DNA of 10,208 nucleotides from Thermoplasmata archaeon (lineage in GTDB: Archaea > Thermoplasmatota > Thermoplasmata > Thermoplasmatales > Thermoplasmataceae). Position numbers and translations under genes: made by a program. Position 1 is the stretch's first letter. Every line of letters begins with the position of its first letter. The notes beneath the pieces are model-generated. The model was given only the letters and a program-made list of their open reading frames with translations. It was not told the origin of the DNA and did not search any database. Below are positions 1 to 6,860 of this stretch, in pieces. The stretch lies in assembly GCA_021845155.1 (NCBI GenBank), contig JAKBSB010000035.1, forward strand, positions 1 to 10,208, given 5' to 3'.

Positions 1-316
1 TTAATTCGTATTCTGCTGACAAAGATATAAAGGAATGTTTCCCTTGAAAATCTCAACCTGCGTGAGTTCCTGGAACTATTGATTATTATATGCCATTAAT
101 AAAATTAATAAAAATCTCATGGTTTTCAACGCTAATAGCATCTGATTGCTCCTTCAACGAACATATTCATTTGCCATATAACTCACAACAATGCTTAAAT
201 TCGTAATCTGTAAAGTTTAATCTTGAAAAAGTGTCGGACATTTTACATTTTTATAATAATTATCTTTACATCATTGTGGTGAAAGCTTAAATAGACTTAT
301 ATAATAAATCAGTGCT
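1..316. other. Intergenic region without a recognisable gene
   Basis: I see no coding region I can support here. On the minus strand a 24-codon open stretch ends in a TAA at the window edge, but an in-frame TAG lies just upstream and the peptide resembles nothing I know. The right half is very AT-rich and leads into the promoter of the GntR-type regulator. A small inverted repeat, TGTC-G-GACA, lies at 232-240. A gene could end just outside the left edge. Confidence 0.5.
285..294 (+). promoter_or_regulatory. Archaeal TATA-box promoter of the GntR-type regulator
   Basis: GCTTAAATAG with a purine-rich BRE-like GAAA directly upstream (281-284). The box centre lies about 27 bases before the ATG at 317, so transcription should begin at or next to the start codon and give a leaderless mRNA. 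No Shine-Dalgarno sequence precedes the ATG, in agreement. Confidence 0.6.
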
Positions 317-979
317 ATGGAACAAAAAATTACACTGTCTTCACGTGCGTATGAATATATTTATAACAACATAGCTCAAGGAAAATTGAGGGTTGGGCAG
401 TATATAAGTGAAGAAATGATAGCAAATAAGCTGAAGATTAGCCGAACGCCAATAAGGGAGAGTTTGATTGCCCTCAACAAAGAAGGCCTTCTCGAGAAAA
501 CGGGTAGATCATATCGAGTGATAATTGCCTCATCTGAAGATCTTATTGAACTTTACGAAGCCCGGAAAGTCATAGAGGCAGAGAGTGCAAGACTCTGTGC
601 GCTTAGAATCAACAGGGAACAACTTTCTGATTTTAAAAAGTTCATGTTAGATGTAAATGCAACCTATTCACAGAGTGCTATTTACGCAAACGCAAAAGCA
701 GACCTTGATGATAGGTTCCATGAAATCATCGGCAGAAATAGCGGAAATAAATACATGGAGAAATATAGCCAGGAAATTAGAAGGAAACTGAAAATTGTAA
801 GACTGACATTTTTTACAGCCACAGATGTATCCATGGAGGATTCCAGAGAACATGAATCAATTTTCCAGGCCATAATGAGCAGAGAACCATCTAAAGCATA
901 CGAGGAAATGTTAAAACACGAAGATAACGTTATAAAATATGTAAAAGAAGAATTGCTGCCTACCCTTTACAAATTCTGA
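317..979 (+). CDS. GntR-family transcriptional regulator, FadR/FCD subfamily
   Basis: This is a predicted DNA-binding regulator of 220 residues that probably senses a small carboxylate or metabolite. The N-terminal winged helix-turn-helix (about residues 8-70) carries the GntR signature: ISEEMIANKLKISRTPIRESL followed by LEKTGRSYRV. Residues 75-215 form the all-helical FCD domain. D131, H135 (DDRFH), H179 (REHE) and H201 (KHED) fit the D-H-H-H metal site that places a divalent ion in the ligand pocket of this subfamily. Length is normal for the family. The ATG at 317 is preferred because the TATA box lies 27 bases upstream. The target is unknown: it stands alone, followed by a decayed tnpB end, and autoregulation is only a guess. 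The family is mainly bacterial, so an old transfer into archaea is plausible. The family call is secure; the ligand is not. Confidence 0.9.
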   Translation: MEQKITLSSRAYEYIYNNIAQGKLRVGQYISEEMIANKLKISRTPIRESLIALNKEGLLEKTGRSYRVIIASSEDLIELYEARKVIEAESARLCALRINREQLSDFKKFMLDVNATYSQSAIYANAKADLDDRFHEIIGRNSGNKYMEKYSQEIRRKLKIVRLTFFTATDVSMEDSREHESIFQAIMSREPSKAYEEMLKHEDNVIKYVKEELLPTLYKF

Positions 980-1008
980 TTTTCATCGTAAATGGTGATC
1001 AACATGTG

Positions 1009-1206
1009 TCATCTCATTCCGTATCGAGAAAACGCCTCCCACTTCAGATGCCACCTGGATACCATGGGCTTGAATTCACATCGGTCTGAAGGCACTCTGT
1101 CCTTCACTATGAGTCTACCCTCTGGCATACAAAGGCTGGTATGAGACTGTATGATGTTCAATCATTTTCAATTCAACCTGTCGGTTTACAAATCAAGACC
1201 GGAATG
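1009..1206 (-). pseudogene. Decayed 3' end of a tnpB (IS200/IS605-type) gene
   Basis: Read on the minus strand, one frame gives SGLDL, then TDRLN, LNIIQSHT, IVKDRVPSDR, LKWEAFSRYG and a stop at 1009-1011. The order matches the TnpB C-terminus: the residues after the second CxxC of the zinc ribbon, the RD-LNA-LNI stretch of the last RuvC motif, and a tail with a (M/L)KWEA-like motif. Three in-frame stops (1186-1188, 1168-1170, 1162-1164) interrupt it, and nothing upstream of about 1206 looks like TnpB. It is therefore a dead fragment. The plus strand contains CCTCCCAC (1035-1042) and TGGGCTT (1065-1071), the same two words that frame the right-end hairpin of the element at the right window edge (10091-10098 and 10111-10117). 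Divergence is heavy, so this is an assignment from motif order. Confidence 0.6.
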
Positions 1207-1268
1207 GTAATACAAGAGGATTCAAGCTTATATATTCTCCTGCAAAAAAGATAATACCCCCTGCAAAT

Positions 1269-1280
1269 GTTTAAATTTTA
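1269..1280 (+). promoter_or_regulatory. TATA-box promoter of the small membrane protein gene
   Basis: GTTTAAATTTTA preceded by a purine-rich stretch (GCAAAT). Its centre is about 25-26 bases before the TTG at 1299, which predicts a leaderless transcript and supports the unusual TTG start. The only nearby upstream ATG (1267) is closed by a stop within eight codons. Confidence 0.55.
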
Positions 1281-1298
1281 TAGCGATATCTAAAAAGA

Positions 1299-1673
1299 TT
1301 GAACAGAAGCAGATTTCTTTCCACACTGCTCTTTATTGATGCGATCGTAATTGTAACAGGCGGGTACATACTTAGAACTTACGGACTGGTCCCCTTGACG
1401 CTTACCATTGCAACCTATGCGTCAGTAGTGGTGATAGTTCTCGTTGGCTATTTTGTTCTGAACGGAAACAATAAGGCAGAACTCACAGGTTTTATTCTTG
1501 GGTTTGTGGCTATAGCTATTTCAACCAATCCTGCACATATTGCCGCACTGTCCAGATTCGGAAGCACAGTTCCATTGAGTGAAGCGGACATAACTATGGT
1601 TCTTGGTTTCTACATTCTTCCCATTATCTACATACTGACATACTCACTTCAGCTAAAGCGTCAGAAGTTCTGA
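1299..1673 (+). CDS. Small four-helix membrane protein of unknown function
   Basis: This is a 124-residue, strongly hydrophobic protein with no family I recognise. Four membrane segments can be drawn at about residues 6-26, 31-54, 61-86 and 97-117. A basic start (MNRSR) and a basic end (LKRQKF) suggest that both termini face the cytoplasm. Loops are short and contain no motif for catalysis, metal binding or transport. It starts with TTG; the TATA box 25-26 bases upstream makes this the natural 5' end of a leaderless mRNA. It is flanked by the tnpB remnant on the left and by the convergent aromatic gene block on the right, so context gives no functional clue. The gene is probably real, because the four evenly spaced hydrophobic segments and the promoter agree. 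Confidence 0.7.
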   Translation: MNRSRFLSTLLFIDAIVIVTGGYILRTYGLVPLTLTIATYASVVVIVLVGYFVLNGNNKAELTGFILGFVAIAISTNPAHIAALSRFGSTVPLSEADITMVLGFYILPIIYILTYSLQLKRQKF

Positions 1674-1821
1674 GGTCCTCATCTTTCATGATGGTCTTCA
1701 CTGTTCATATGTGTTTTCCGCTTTCATGCAAACTCGTCCACACTCAGATTATCCAGGCCTTTCACTGATTAGGAATGTTATTCCGGGCCGTTTGCAAGAA
1801 ACTTAGTTGTTGGGGAGGATT

Positions 1822-1827
1822 TAAAAA
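1822..1827 (-). terminator. Possible T-run terminator after the aromatic gene block
   Basis: About 25 bases past the DAHP synthase stop, the minus strand has a run of five T in an AT-rich stretch (CTATTTTTAAAT). Archaeal transcription often ends at such runs without a hairpin. This is a weak signal; read on the plus strand the same bases resemble a TATA box, but no gene follows at the right distance. Confidence 0.25.
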
Positions 1828-1852
1828 TAGGGTGAAATACTCTACCGGAACA

Positions 1853-2833
1853 TCAGATATCCCCGGTAATTAGATTTCTTATCTTTCTTGCACTTTTTGC
1901 GATTCTTCCAAATGTCTCAAACGAGATCTGCTGATCTCGATCCGAAAGCGCCTTTTCGGGGTTGTTGTGAACCTCTATTTCGAGCATGTCTGCCCCTGCC
2001 GCTACAGCAGCCAATGCCAGCGATTCGACATAATCCCTGTTGCCGGACGGATGGCTTGGATCAGCACACACCGGAAGGTGGCTGAGTGATTTTACCACTG
2101 TTATGGAACCCGTATCCATCATGAACCTTGTGCGTTTTTCAAAGCCTCTTGTTCCCCTGTAGCATAATACAACGTTTCCGTTTCCGGCCGATAGAAGATA
2201 TTCTGAAGAACTCAGCCATTCATCAGTTGAATTTCCCATGCCATTTTTTAGTAGAACCGGCTTACCTTTCTCCCCTATGAATTTGAGCATTGAAAAATTC
2301 TGTGAATTTCTTGATCCTATCTGGAGCATGTCAATGGTGTCCTGAAAATACGGGTAATCTGAAATATCCATAATCTCGGAAACAATCGGCATGCCTGTTG
2401 CCTCCTTTGCCTCGGACAGGATACCTATCCCCTCTTTTCCCAGGCCCTGAAAACTGTATGGACTTGTTCTCGGTTTGAACGCTCCACCCCTTATCATGTC
2501 TGCACCCAGTTTCTTGACCTCTTCTGCTATCTCCAACATCTGATCCCGGCTTTCAACTGCACATGGTCCCGCCGCAATTACCAGTTTTTTTCTTCCTATT
2601 CTGACATTGCCAATTTCCACCTCCGTATTATCACTCTTGGCATCTCTTGAGTAAAGTCCAGATTTTACCTGGATTACATGTTTACCGTCAACACTGAATG
2701 ACAGGTTTGAATTTTCAGGAGTGATGATGATGCTTTTTCCGTAAAGATTCACAACGCGATAAGAGTCACTTGAGTCGGAAACAGAATCTTTCAGCGTTTC
2801 CAGATATGCAGTGTTTTCAGGGATCAGTATCAT
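1853..2833 (-). CDS. aroF: 3-deoxy-D-arabino-heptulosonate 7-phosphate (DAHP) synthase, type I-beta
   Basis: This cytosolic enzyme condenses phosphoenolpyruvate with erythrose 4-phosphate, the first step of the shikimate pathway. At 326 residues it matches the long I-beta form. Residues 1-70 form a small N-terminal domain like the ferredoxin-like regulatory domain of the Thermotoga enzyme, so aromatic feedback control is possible. The TIM barrel follows. It carries AGPCAVES (88-95), GGAFKPRTSPYSFQGLG (116-132), QIGSRNSQNF (171-180), LLKNGM (194-199) and DPSHPSG (258-264). The metal ligands C91, H261, E287 and D298 have the same spacing as in the Thermotoga enzyme (170, 26 and 11 residues). 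It is the last gene of the block: its ATG overlaps the TyrA stop (ATGA), and GGTGA at 2840-2844 lies six bases upstream, so coupled translation is expected. The product call is firm; the gene symbol varies between genomes (aroF, aroG or aroA). Confidence 0.95.
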   Translation of the reverse strand: MILIPENTAYLETLKDSVSDSSDSYRVVNLYGKSIIITPENSNLSFSVDGKHVIQVKSGLYSRDAKSDNTEVEIGNVRIGRKKLVIAAGPCAVESRDQMLEIAEEVKKLGADMIRGGAFKPRTSPYSFQGLGKEGIGILSEAKEATGMPIVSEIMDISDYPYFQDTIDMLQIGSRNSQNFSMLKFIGEKGKPVLLKNGMGNSTDEWLSSSEYLLSAGNGNVVLCYRGTRGFEKRTRFMMDTGSITVVKSLSHLPVCADPSHPSGNRDYVESLALAAVAAGADMLEIEVHNNPEKALSDRDQQISFETFGRIAKSARKIRNLITGDI

Positions 2834-3492
2834 AGGAGCTCACCCGCCAGTTCGTTTATTCCAAGTTGGATTTCCCTGAATTTTGACGTGGAGTATGGAT
2901 TCAGGAGTATTGTCTTTCTCAGAACCTCGGGGCTTTCCTTTTGGGAAATGTCCGTGATACAGTTCAGTAACATTGACGATCTGGTCATGAACTCCCTGCC
3001 TGGATTGATTCTTGAACTGATAAGTGAAATAATATAAGGTGCAACGAGAACATCAGCCATGATCCTGTCATGCCTGTCCGCGGTCATCTTCACCAGATCA
3101 ACGTCTCCGAATAATCTCATGACCAGGCTCTCTTTCCCCGCCGGCGAAATATCATCGATGAATATGATGCGTCTTTTTATCTCCCTGTCCTCCGACAGTG
3201 GACCAAACAGTGGATGTATGCTGACTATCTTTCCAGTAAATTCTCTGAATATTGATTTGACTGAGCCAATTTCAACAATGTTTGTAAAGCCGTCATGTTC
3301 CCTGATGAATTTAAGAGCCTGATCCTGCGGAACTGCCAGTATGAGCACCTCGGAATTCCTCATTTCAGTACCCATGCTTTCCCCCTTCCCGTCAGATATG
3401 TCCGAACCACTTACACTGAACCCTTTTTTTCTGAAGAGACTGGTAAGAAATACACCCATCCTCCCCCTGTTACCCAGAATGAATATATCCAT
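2830..3492 (-). CDS. tyrA: Prephenate dehydrogenase (TyrA), short form
   Basis: This enzyme oxidatively decarboxylates prephenate to 4-hydroxyphenylpyruvate for tyrosine. The 220-residue protein is shorter than most relatives. It opens with a Rossmann fold (MDIFILGNRGRMG, glycines 7, 10 and 13). The acidic D31 at the end of the second strand suggests NAD rather than NADP. The catalytic histidine is H93 in SIHPLFGP. Residues 141-154 (HDRIMADVLVAPYI) align with the family stretch HDxxMAxxQxLxHF, but Q is replaced by L149 and the second H by Y153. A 12-residue upstream extension is possible, but I chose the ATG at 3492 because the Rossmann strand starts there, it lies one base after the chorismate mutase stop, and AGGTTGA precedes it. 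It sits between chorismate mutase and DAHP synthase in one operon. The family is certain; activity on prephenate is likely but rests on context. Confidence 0.87.
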   Translation of the reverse strand: MDIFILGNRGRMGVFLTSLFRKKGFSVSGSDISDGKGESMGTEMRNSEVLILAVPQDQALKFIREHDGFTNIVEIGSVKSIFREFTGKIVSIHPLFGPLSEDREIKRRIIFIDDISPAGKESLVMRLFGDVDLVKMTADRHDRIMADVLVAPYIISLISSRINPGREFMTRSSMLLNCITDISQKESPEVLRKTILLNPYSTSKFREIQLGINELAGELL

Positions 3493-3493
3493 C

Positions 3494-4090
3494 TCAATCA
3501 ACCTGAACCTTTGAAAATGAAGAATCAACGTGTAGAATCGCAGGATTTACCTTCATGATACCATTTTCAAGTATTGAAATATGATACTCCTCCTGGTTGT
3601 CGGAATGACCAAGCTTCAGATCAGGAGAAACGCAGTGGCCGTTAATTATGTGTGCACCACTCCTTATTGCGCCAACGACAAATACTGGATCGAGATCCCC
3701 TGATGAATATATCTCTGATCCTGGCCTGCTCACCATTGCAGATGCGACGTATTCCAGTAAGGACTTTTCCCCTCTGATCTCAAGACTTCTCCCAGGTAAA
3801 TCTCCAAAAGGTACTTCGCTTATGGGATTTTCGCAGGCTATTGTGAACTCGAAAATCATATTGATGATCGCTTTCTGTCTTGGGTTAAGATCTCCAAGCG
3901 AATTAAGAACAGCCTCCTCTCTGCGTCTGTCCCTGATTTCTACATTTTCCCTTGTCTTAATATCGGCAATTATCCTGGAAAGCGATTCTCTCTCCCTGAA
4001 TAACCGGACAAGATCCATTGTATTTCGCAGGATGTCTTCCCGCACCTTTTCCAGTAACCCTGACGTAGCATCCCTCATAAAATAAATCAC
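3494..4090 (-). CDS. aroQ: Chorismate mutase (AroQ class) with an unassigned C-terminal domain
   Basis: The N-terminal part (about residues 8-95) is an all-helical AroQ chorismate mutase, which converts chorismate to prephenate. Active-site residues can be placed by their spacing in the E. coli mutase domain: R17, R34, K45, D54, R57 and E58 stand for R11, R28, K39, D48, R51 and E52. With a loop three residues shorter, T83 and E87 fall at the S84 and Q88 positions; this T/E pair is the one used by the yeast enzyme. Residues 100-198 form a second domain I do not recognise. It contains FVVGAIRSGAHIINGH at 137-152 and is not a prephenate dehydratase (no TRF motif). The start is GTG at 4090, because GGAG at 4097-4100 lies six bases upstream; ATG at 4078 is the alternative. 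It is the first gene of the aromatic operon and is followed after one base by tyrA. Confidence 0.85.
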   Translation of the reverse strand: MIYFMRDATSGLLEKVREDILRNTMDLVRLFRERESLSRIIADIKTRENVEIRDRRREEAVLNSLGDLNPRQKAIINMIFEFTIACENPISEVPFGDLPGRSLEIRGEKSLLEYVASAMVSRPGSEIYSSGDLDPVFVVGAIRSGAHIINGHCVSPDLKLGHSDNQEEYHISILENGIMKVNPAILHVDSSFSKVQVD

Positions 4091-4125
4091 TTTTGTCTCC
4101 GTTCATAGTGCGTGATATTATCTAA

Positions 4126-4137
4126 CACTATATAACT
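4126..4137 (-). promoter_or_regulatory. TATA-box promoter of the aromatic operon
   Basis: On the minus strand AGTTATATAGTG follows a purine-rich AACAAA (BRE-like). Transcription should start near 4105, giving a leader of about 15 bases that contains the GGAG Shine-Dalgarno sequence (4097-4100) for the GTG at 4090. This differs from the leaderless arrangement of the other first genes in the window. Confidence 0.5.
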
Positions 4138-4644
4138 TTTGTTAATTTGAGATTGTATTAGGTTGAAGACTGCATAATATTGCGATTTAATGCTCTGAGC
4201 CATGAAATACAAGGTACCGGTTGACCAAAGTAAATAACAATTTCAAGAAGATTAAAGAAGAGCCAAAAGTCAGTGGATTCAGGTGTTACAGTCTACTGAA
4301 GTTCGGGAAAGAAACCTGTAAAATTCCATCCTGTCAATGCAGATGCTTTCAAACTTATACTTTCCATGCAGTGGGAATATCGGTTCAATAATACAGACCT
4401 CTTCGCCGTATTTCCAAACGATACCTCGTACAGAGACGTGGTGGAATCACCACCTTTAGCGATTATTCAATCTTGAAGCCAGATCTCATGGTGGAACAAA
4501 CTCCACACAGTGCAGTGCCTTAGGCAGGAAAAATTTGGTTAAAGACAATTGCAAGATGTTGGTTGGGGAATCATGCTGGATGAGAAGAACTGCTTTAAGC
4601 CGCATGTTCATGAAAAGAAGTATTTTGATCTGACCCTGAAAATA
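4138..4644. other. Gene-poor stretch, possibly a decayed gene
   Basis: About 500 bases contain no intact reading frame of useful length. Several 50-60 codon open stretches occur on both strands. Plus strand, from a TTG at 4221, a peptide with several Cys (CYSLLKFG, CKIPSCQCRC) stops at about 4390. The next frame stays open across 4294-4476 (contains QWEYRFNNTDLF), and a third across about 4570-4680 (contains DEKNCFKPHVHEKKY). The minus strand has one open stretch at about 4284-4450 (contains EEVCIIEPIF, HGKYKFESI, DRMEFYRF). The pieces look more protein-like than random DNA, but I cannot join them into one known family. A degraded transposase or accessory gene is a guess. Confidence 0.3.
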
Positions 4645-4989
4645 TTATATCTCTATCTTCCTTCCCGACTTCTTCCATGAACCCATTCCTCCTTTCAGAT
4701 GTGCTACATTCTTATAACCATTCTTCAAGAATATTGCACCGGCTGCCCTGCTTCTGTGACCTGTTGCACAAATGAGGATATATTTTTGATCACTGGGAAG
4801 TTGTTTCAAATGATCTTTTACACTCCCCATGGGAATATGCTTTGAATTACTGATATGTCCCTTACTGTATTCATTGTCTGTTCTGACGTCCACAATTACT
4901 GTCCCGTCCTCCGAAGACCTTTTCTCCACTGTTTCTGGGCCAAGTTCTTCCAGCCCTTCAGGAGTTATGAAATAATCAAGAAATGACAT
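4645..4989 (-). CDS. Single-domain rhodanese-like sulfurtransferase
   Basis: This 114-residue protein is one rhodanese domain, a cytosolic carrier of persulfide sulfur in the style of GlpE or PspE. The fold signatures are VIVDVRTDNEYSKGHI (31-46), the strand YILICATG, and the end GGMGSWKKSG (100-109). The catalytic cysteine is C74 in the loop C-A-T-G-H-R-S. The six-residue loop points to sulfur rather than phosphate (Cdc25/arsenate reductase-like) chemistry, and R79 would help to stabilise the persulfide. The ATG at 4989 is chosen over a TTG at 5004 because the TATA box is centred about 27 bases upstream of it, giving a leaderless mRNA. It lies about 110 bases after the acyl-CoA dehydrogenase gene with its own promoter, so the two are probably not one unit. 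The physiological sulfur donor and acceptor are unknown. Confidence 0.87.
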   Translation of the reverse strand: MSFLDYFITPEGLEELGPETVEKRSSEDGTVIVDVRTDNEYSKGHISNSKHIPMGSVKDHLKQLPSDQKYILICATGHRSRAAGAIFLKNGYKNVAHLKGGMGSWKKSGRKIEI

Positions 4990-5012
4990 GTTAATACATT
5001 TCAATCAGGTTG

Positions 5013-5020
5013 TTAAATTT
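5013..5020 (-). promoter_or_regulatory. TATA-box promoter of the rhodanese gene
   Basis: AAATTTAA on the minus strand, centred about 27 bases before the ATG at 4989, with ACATA just upstream. It predicts a leaderless transcript and decides between the two possible starts of the rhodanese gene. Confidence 0.5.
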
Positions 5021-5100
5021 TATGTGACTGCCAAATGCGGAATAAAATTGAATCAGATAAATTTATTTTCATATCACCGAAAATAATATGATTTTACCAA

Positions 5101-6765
5101 TTAATCATCAGTCTTTATCTTCCCAGCATTCATCCACACAAGTGGCTTTTTATCTGTGATCAGTTCCAAAGATGGTCTTATCTCAATTGAAAAATGCCTG
5201 TACAGATACAGATCAGGGAGATTGAACCTGGAAGTGTCGTTTCCCGAAGAAGCTGAAAAAGTAACGGCATACATGAGGACTGCAGAGATCAGAGTTCCCA
5301 GGATCTTTAGAATCTCCTTTGCCTGAACCTCCACGTTTTCAGAACCAATGATTTCTCCGATATTCTTTCTTGTTTTTTCAAGTAAACTGCCCAGACTATC
5401 CTGAACTGTTTTATTATTCATTTTGCCGATCATCTGGCTAAGATCATCAAACAGCAATGAATGTGCATTCTTTCTCTTCATAACCTCAATCATGTCAAGA
5501 GCCTGGATATTGCTGGTTCCTTCCCAGATCGATGTGACAAGTGCATCCCTGTGAAACTTTGCCACAGGAAATTCTTCAAGGAACCCATTTCCACCGAATA
5601 TCTCCATTGAATACCTTGTGATTTCTGAAGATGTTGATGAGGCCATGTTTTTGGAGATGTGGGAAAGGAGTCTCGCATAATGGTAATCATCAGTGTAGGG
5701 TGGAACATCTGAACACGAAGTTGAGAATCTGGATGCGGCGTAAAGGGACAGATAAAGTGACGCCTCGAGTTCTGATTCCATTTCCAGGAAGTCCCTCAGA
5801 AGAAGAGGGTGATCAATTATTTTCTTACCGAATGTTGATCTTCTATTCGCATAAATGTAGGCCTCCCATAATGATTTCCTGGCAATTCCCACGGCGGCTA
5901 TTGCATCATCCAGGCGGGATATTGTAAGGACCTCCATTCCATAATATATCCCCTTTCTGGAATCTCCCAGAAGATAGCCAGTTGAATCATGGAACTCGAC
6001 CTCCCCTGTGGGGACTGCGATGGTTCCAAGTTTTTCTTTAAGCCTCCTGATGGAATAGTTCATTGATCCATCATCCTTAAATGCCGGTACAAAAAACAGG
6101 GCTATGTTTTTCACTCCGTAACCGGGTCTGAACTTTGCGGTTACAATTGCTCCATCCGCCAATCCCGCGTCACTGGCAAAATATTTGTCTGCCCCATTGA
6201 TGATCCACCCTGTCTCTTTCTCTTCGGCGGTTGTATTATTTGCGCCAAGATCACTTCCACCCTGTGTCTCACTGTAAAAAGTTGCTCCAAGCCATGGGTT
6301 GTCGTGGGAAATGTACTTTGAAAAGTATTTTTCCCTGATGGAACGATCACCATATTTTCCAATGGCATAAGCTGTCTGTGCAGTAAGCGTAAGTGTGCAG
6401 AATATACCAGAATCTGAAATAAGGTAACCGGAGATGAAGTGATACATCCACGGATGTTCTCCTGACGCACTTTTTCTCACAGATCCAAGCTTCTGAAGCT
6501 TTGATATCATGTACTCATGATCTGGAGAAATTCTGACATAATCGATTCTCTTCCCCTCTATGCCCCATGTGTACAGCCTTGGTTTTGCCCAGTGATCTAT
6601 AAAGTCAGCTGATTCAATAAGATGTTCGGAGACAAAACTTCCAAGTTCTTTCATATCCTTATCTCCGGTAAAACCGAGAAAATCAATAACGTATGAAAGT
6701 GGCACATCTTCTGTGTAATAATTAACTCCCCTGCTCAGGAATAACTTTCCAAAATCATTTCTCAT
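5101..6765 (-). CDS. Acyl-CoA dehydrogenase, AidB-like subfamily
   Basis: This flavoprotein probably introduces an alpha-beta double bond into an acyl-CoA. It has 554 residues, far longer than ordinary acyl-CoA dehydrogenases (about 380) and close to E. coli AidB. The mid-domain motif SETQGGSDLGAN (165-176) matches the (T/S)E-QGGSD signature of the AidB branch. The FAD-binding stretch RRSTFGKKIIDHPLL lies at 308-322, and IFGGNGFLEEFP (389-400) and IWEGTSNIQALD (413-424) follow. E415 is at the place of the catalytic base of medium-chain dehydrogenases. Residues 430-554 form a helical C-terminal extension, as in AidB. The ATG at 6765 has no Shine-Dalgarno sequence and no clear TATA box at the usual distance. 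No electron transfer flavoprotein or thiolase gene is next to it, so the substrate cannot be inferred; a role in DNA-alkylation defence, as proposed for AidB, is not shown here. Confidence 0.9.
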   Translation of the reverse strand: MRNDFGKLFLSRGVNYYTEDVPLSYVIDFLGFTGDKDMKELGSFVSEHLIESADFIDHWAKPRLYTWGIEGKRIDYVRISPDHEYMISKLQKLGSVRKSASGEHPWMYHFISGYLISDSGIFCTLTLTAQTAYAIGKYGDRSIREKYFSKYISHDNPWLGATFYSETQGGSDLGANNTTAEEKETGWIINGADKYFASDAGLADGAIVTAKFRPGYGVKNIALFFVPAFKDDGSMNYSIRRLKEKLGTIAVPTGEVEFHDSTGYLLGDSRKGIYYGMEVLTISRLDDAIAAVGIARKSLWEAYIYANRRSTFGKKIIDHPLLLRDFLEMESELEASLYLSLYAASRFSTSCSDVPPYTDDYHYARLLSHISKNMASSTSSEITRYSMEIFGGNGFLEEFPVAKFHRDALVTSIWEGTSNIQALDMIEVMKRKNAHSLLFDDLSQMIGKMNNKTVQDSLGSLLEKTRKNIGEIIGSENVEVQAKEILKILGTLISAVLMYAVTFSASSGNDTSRFNLPDLYLYRHFSIEIRPSLELITDKKPLVWMNAGKIKTDD

Positions 6766-6860
6766 AATATCATTTAGATATTTTTACAATCCCTTAAGGT
6801 TTTCTGGTCCGGTGGGATGATCTGTTATTTTCCCATGTAACCCATTAACCATCAACTCAC

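Noticed and set aside
1..79. Possible 3' end of a minus-strand gene stopping at the left edge
   Set aside because: Only 24 codons are open before an in-frame stop, and the peptide matches no family I know.
1888..2085. 65-codon plus-strand frame preceded by a TATA-like stretch near 1820
   Set aside because: It overlaps the conserved C-terminal part of DAHP synthase in antisense; the AT-rich stretch is better read as a T-run on the other strand.
3295..3558. 87-codon plus-strand frame over the tyrA start
   Set aside because: It covers the Rossmann motif of TyrA in antisense and has no family signature.
3648..4085. 145-codon open frame on the plus strand
   Set aside because: Antisense shadow of the chorismate mutase gene, which has its active-site residues, promoter and ribosome site.
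6141..6470. 109-codon open frame inside the acyl-CoA dehydrogenase gene on the same strand
   Set aside because: Out-of-frame shadow over the conserved mid-domain of the dehydrogenase.
4645..6765. Rhodanese and acyl-CoA dehydrogenase as one operon
   Set aside because: The gap is about 110 bases and the rhodanese has its own well-placed TATA box, so a shared function is not supported.
5101..6765. Acyl-CoA dehydrogenase as an alkylation-repair protein
   Set aside because: Similarity to AidB alone does not show this; no other alkylation-response gene is present and the catalytic Glu is retained.
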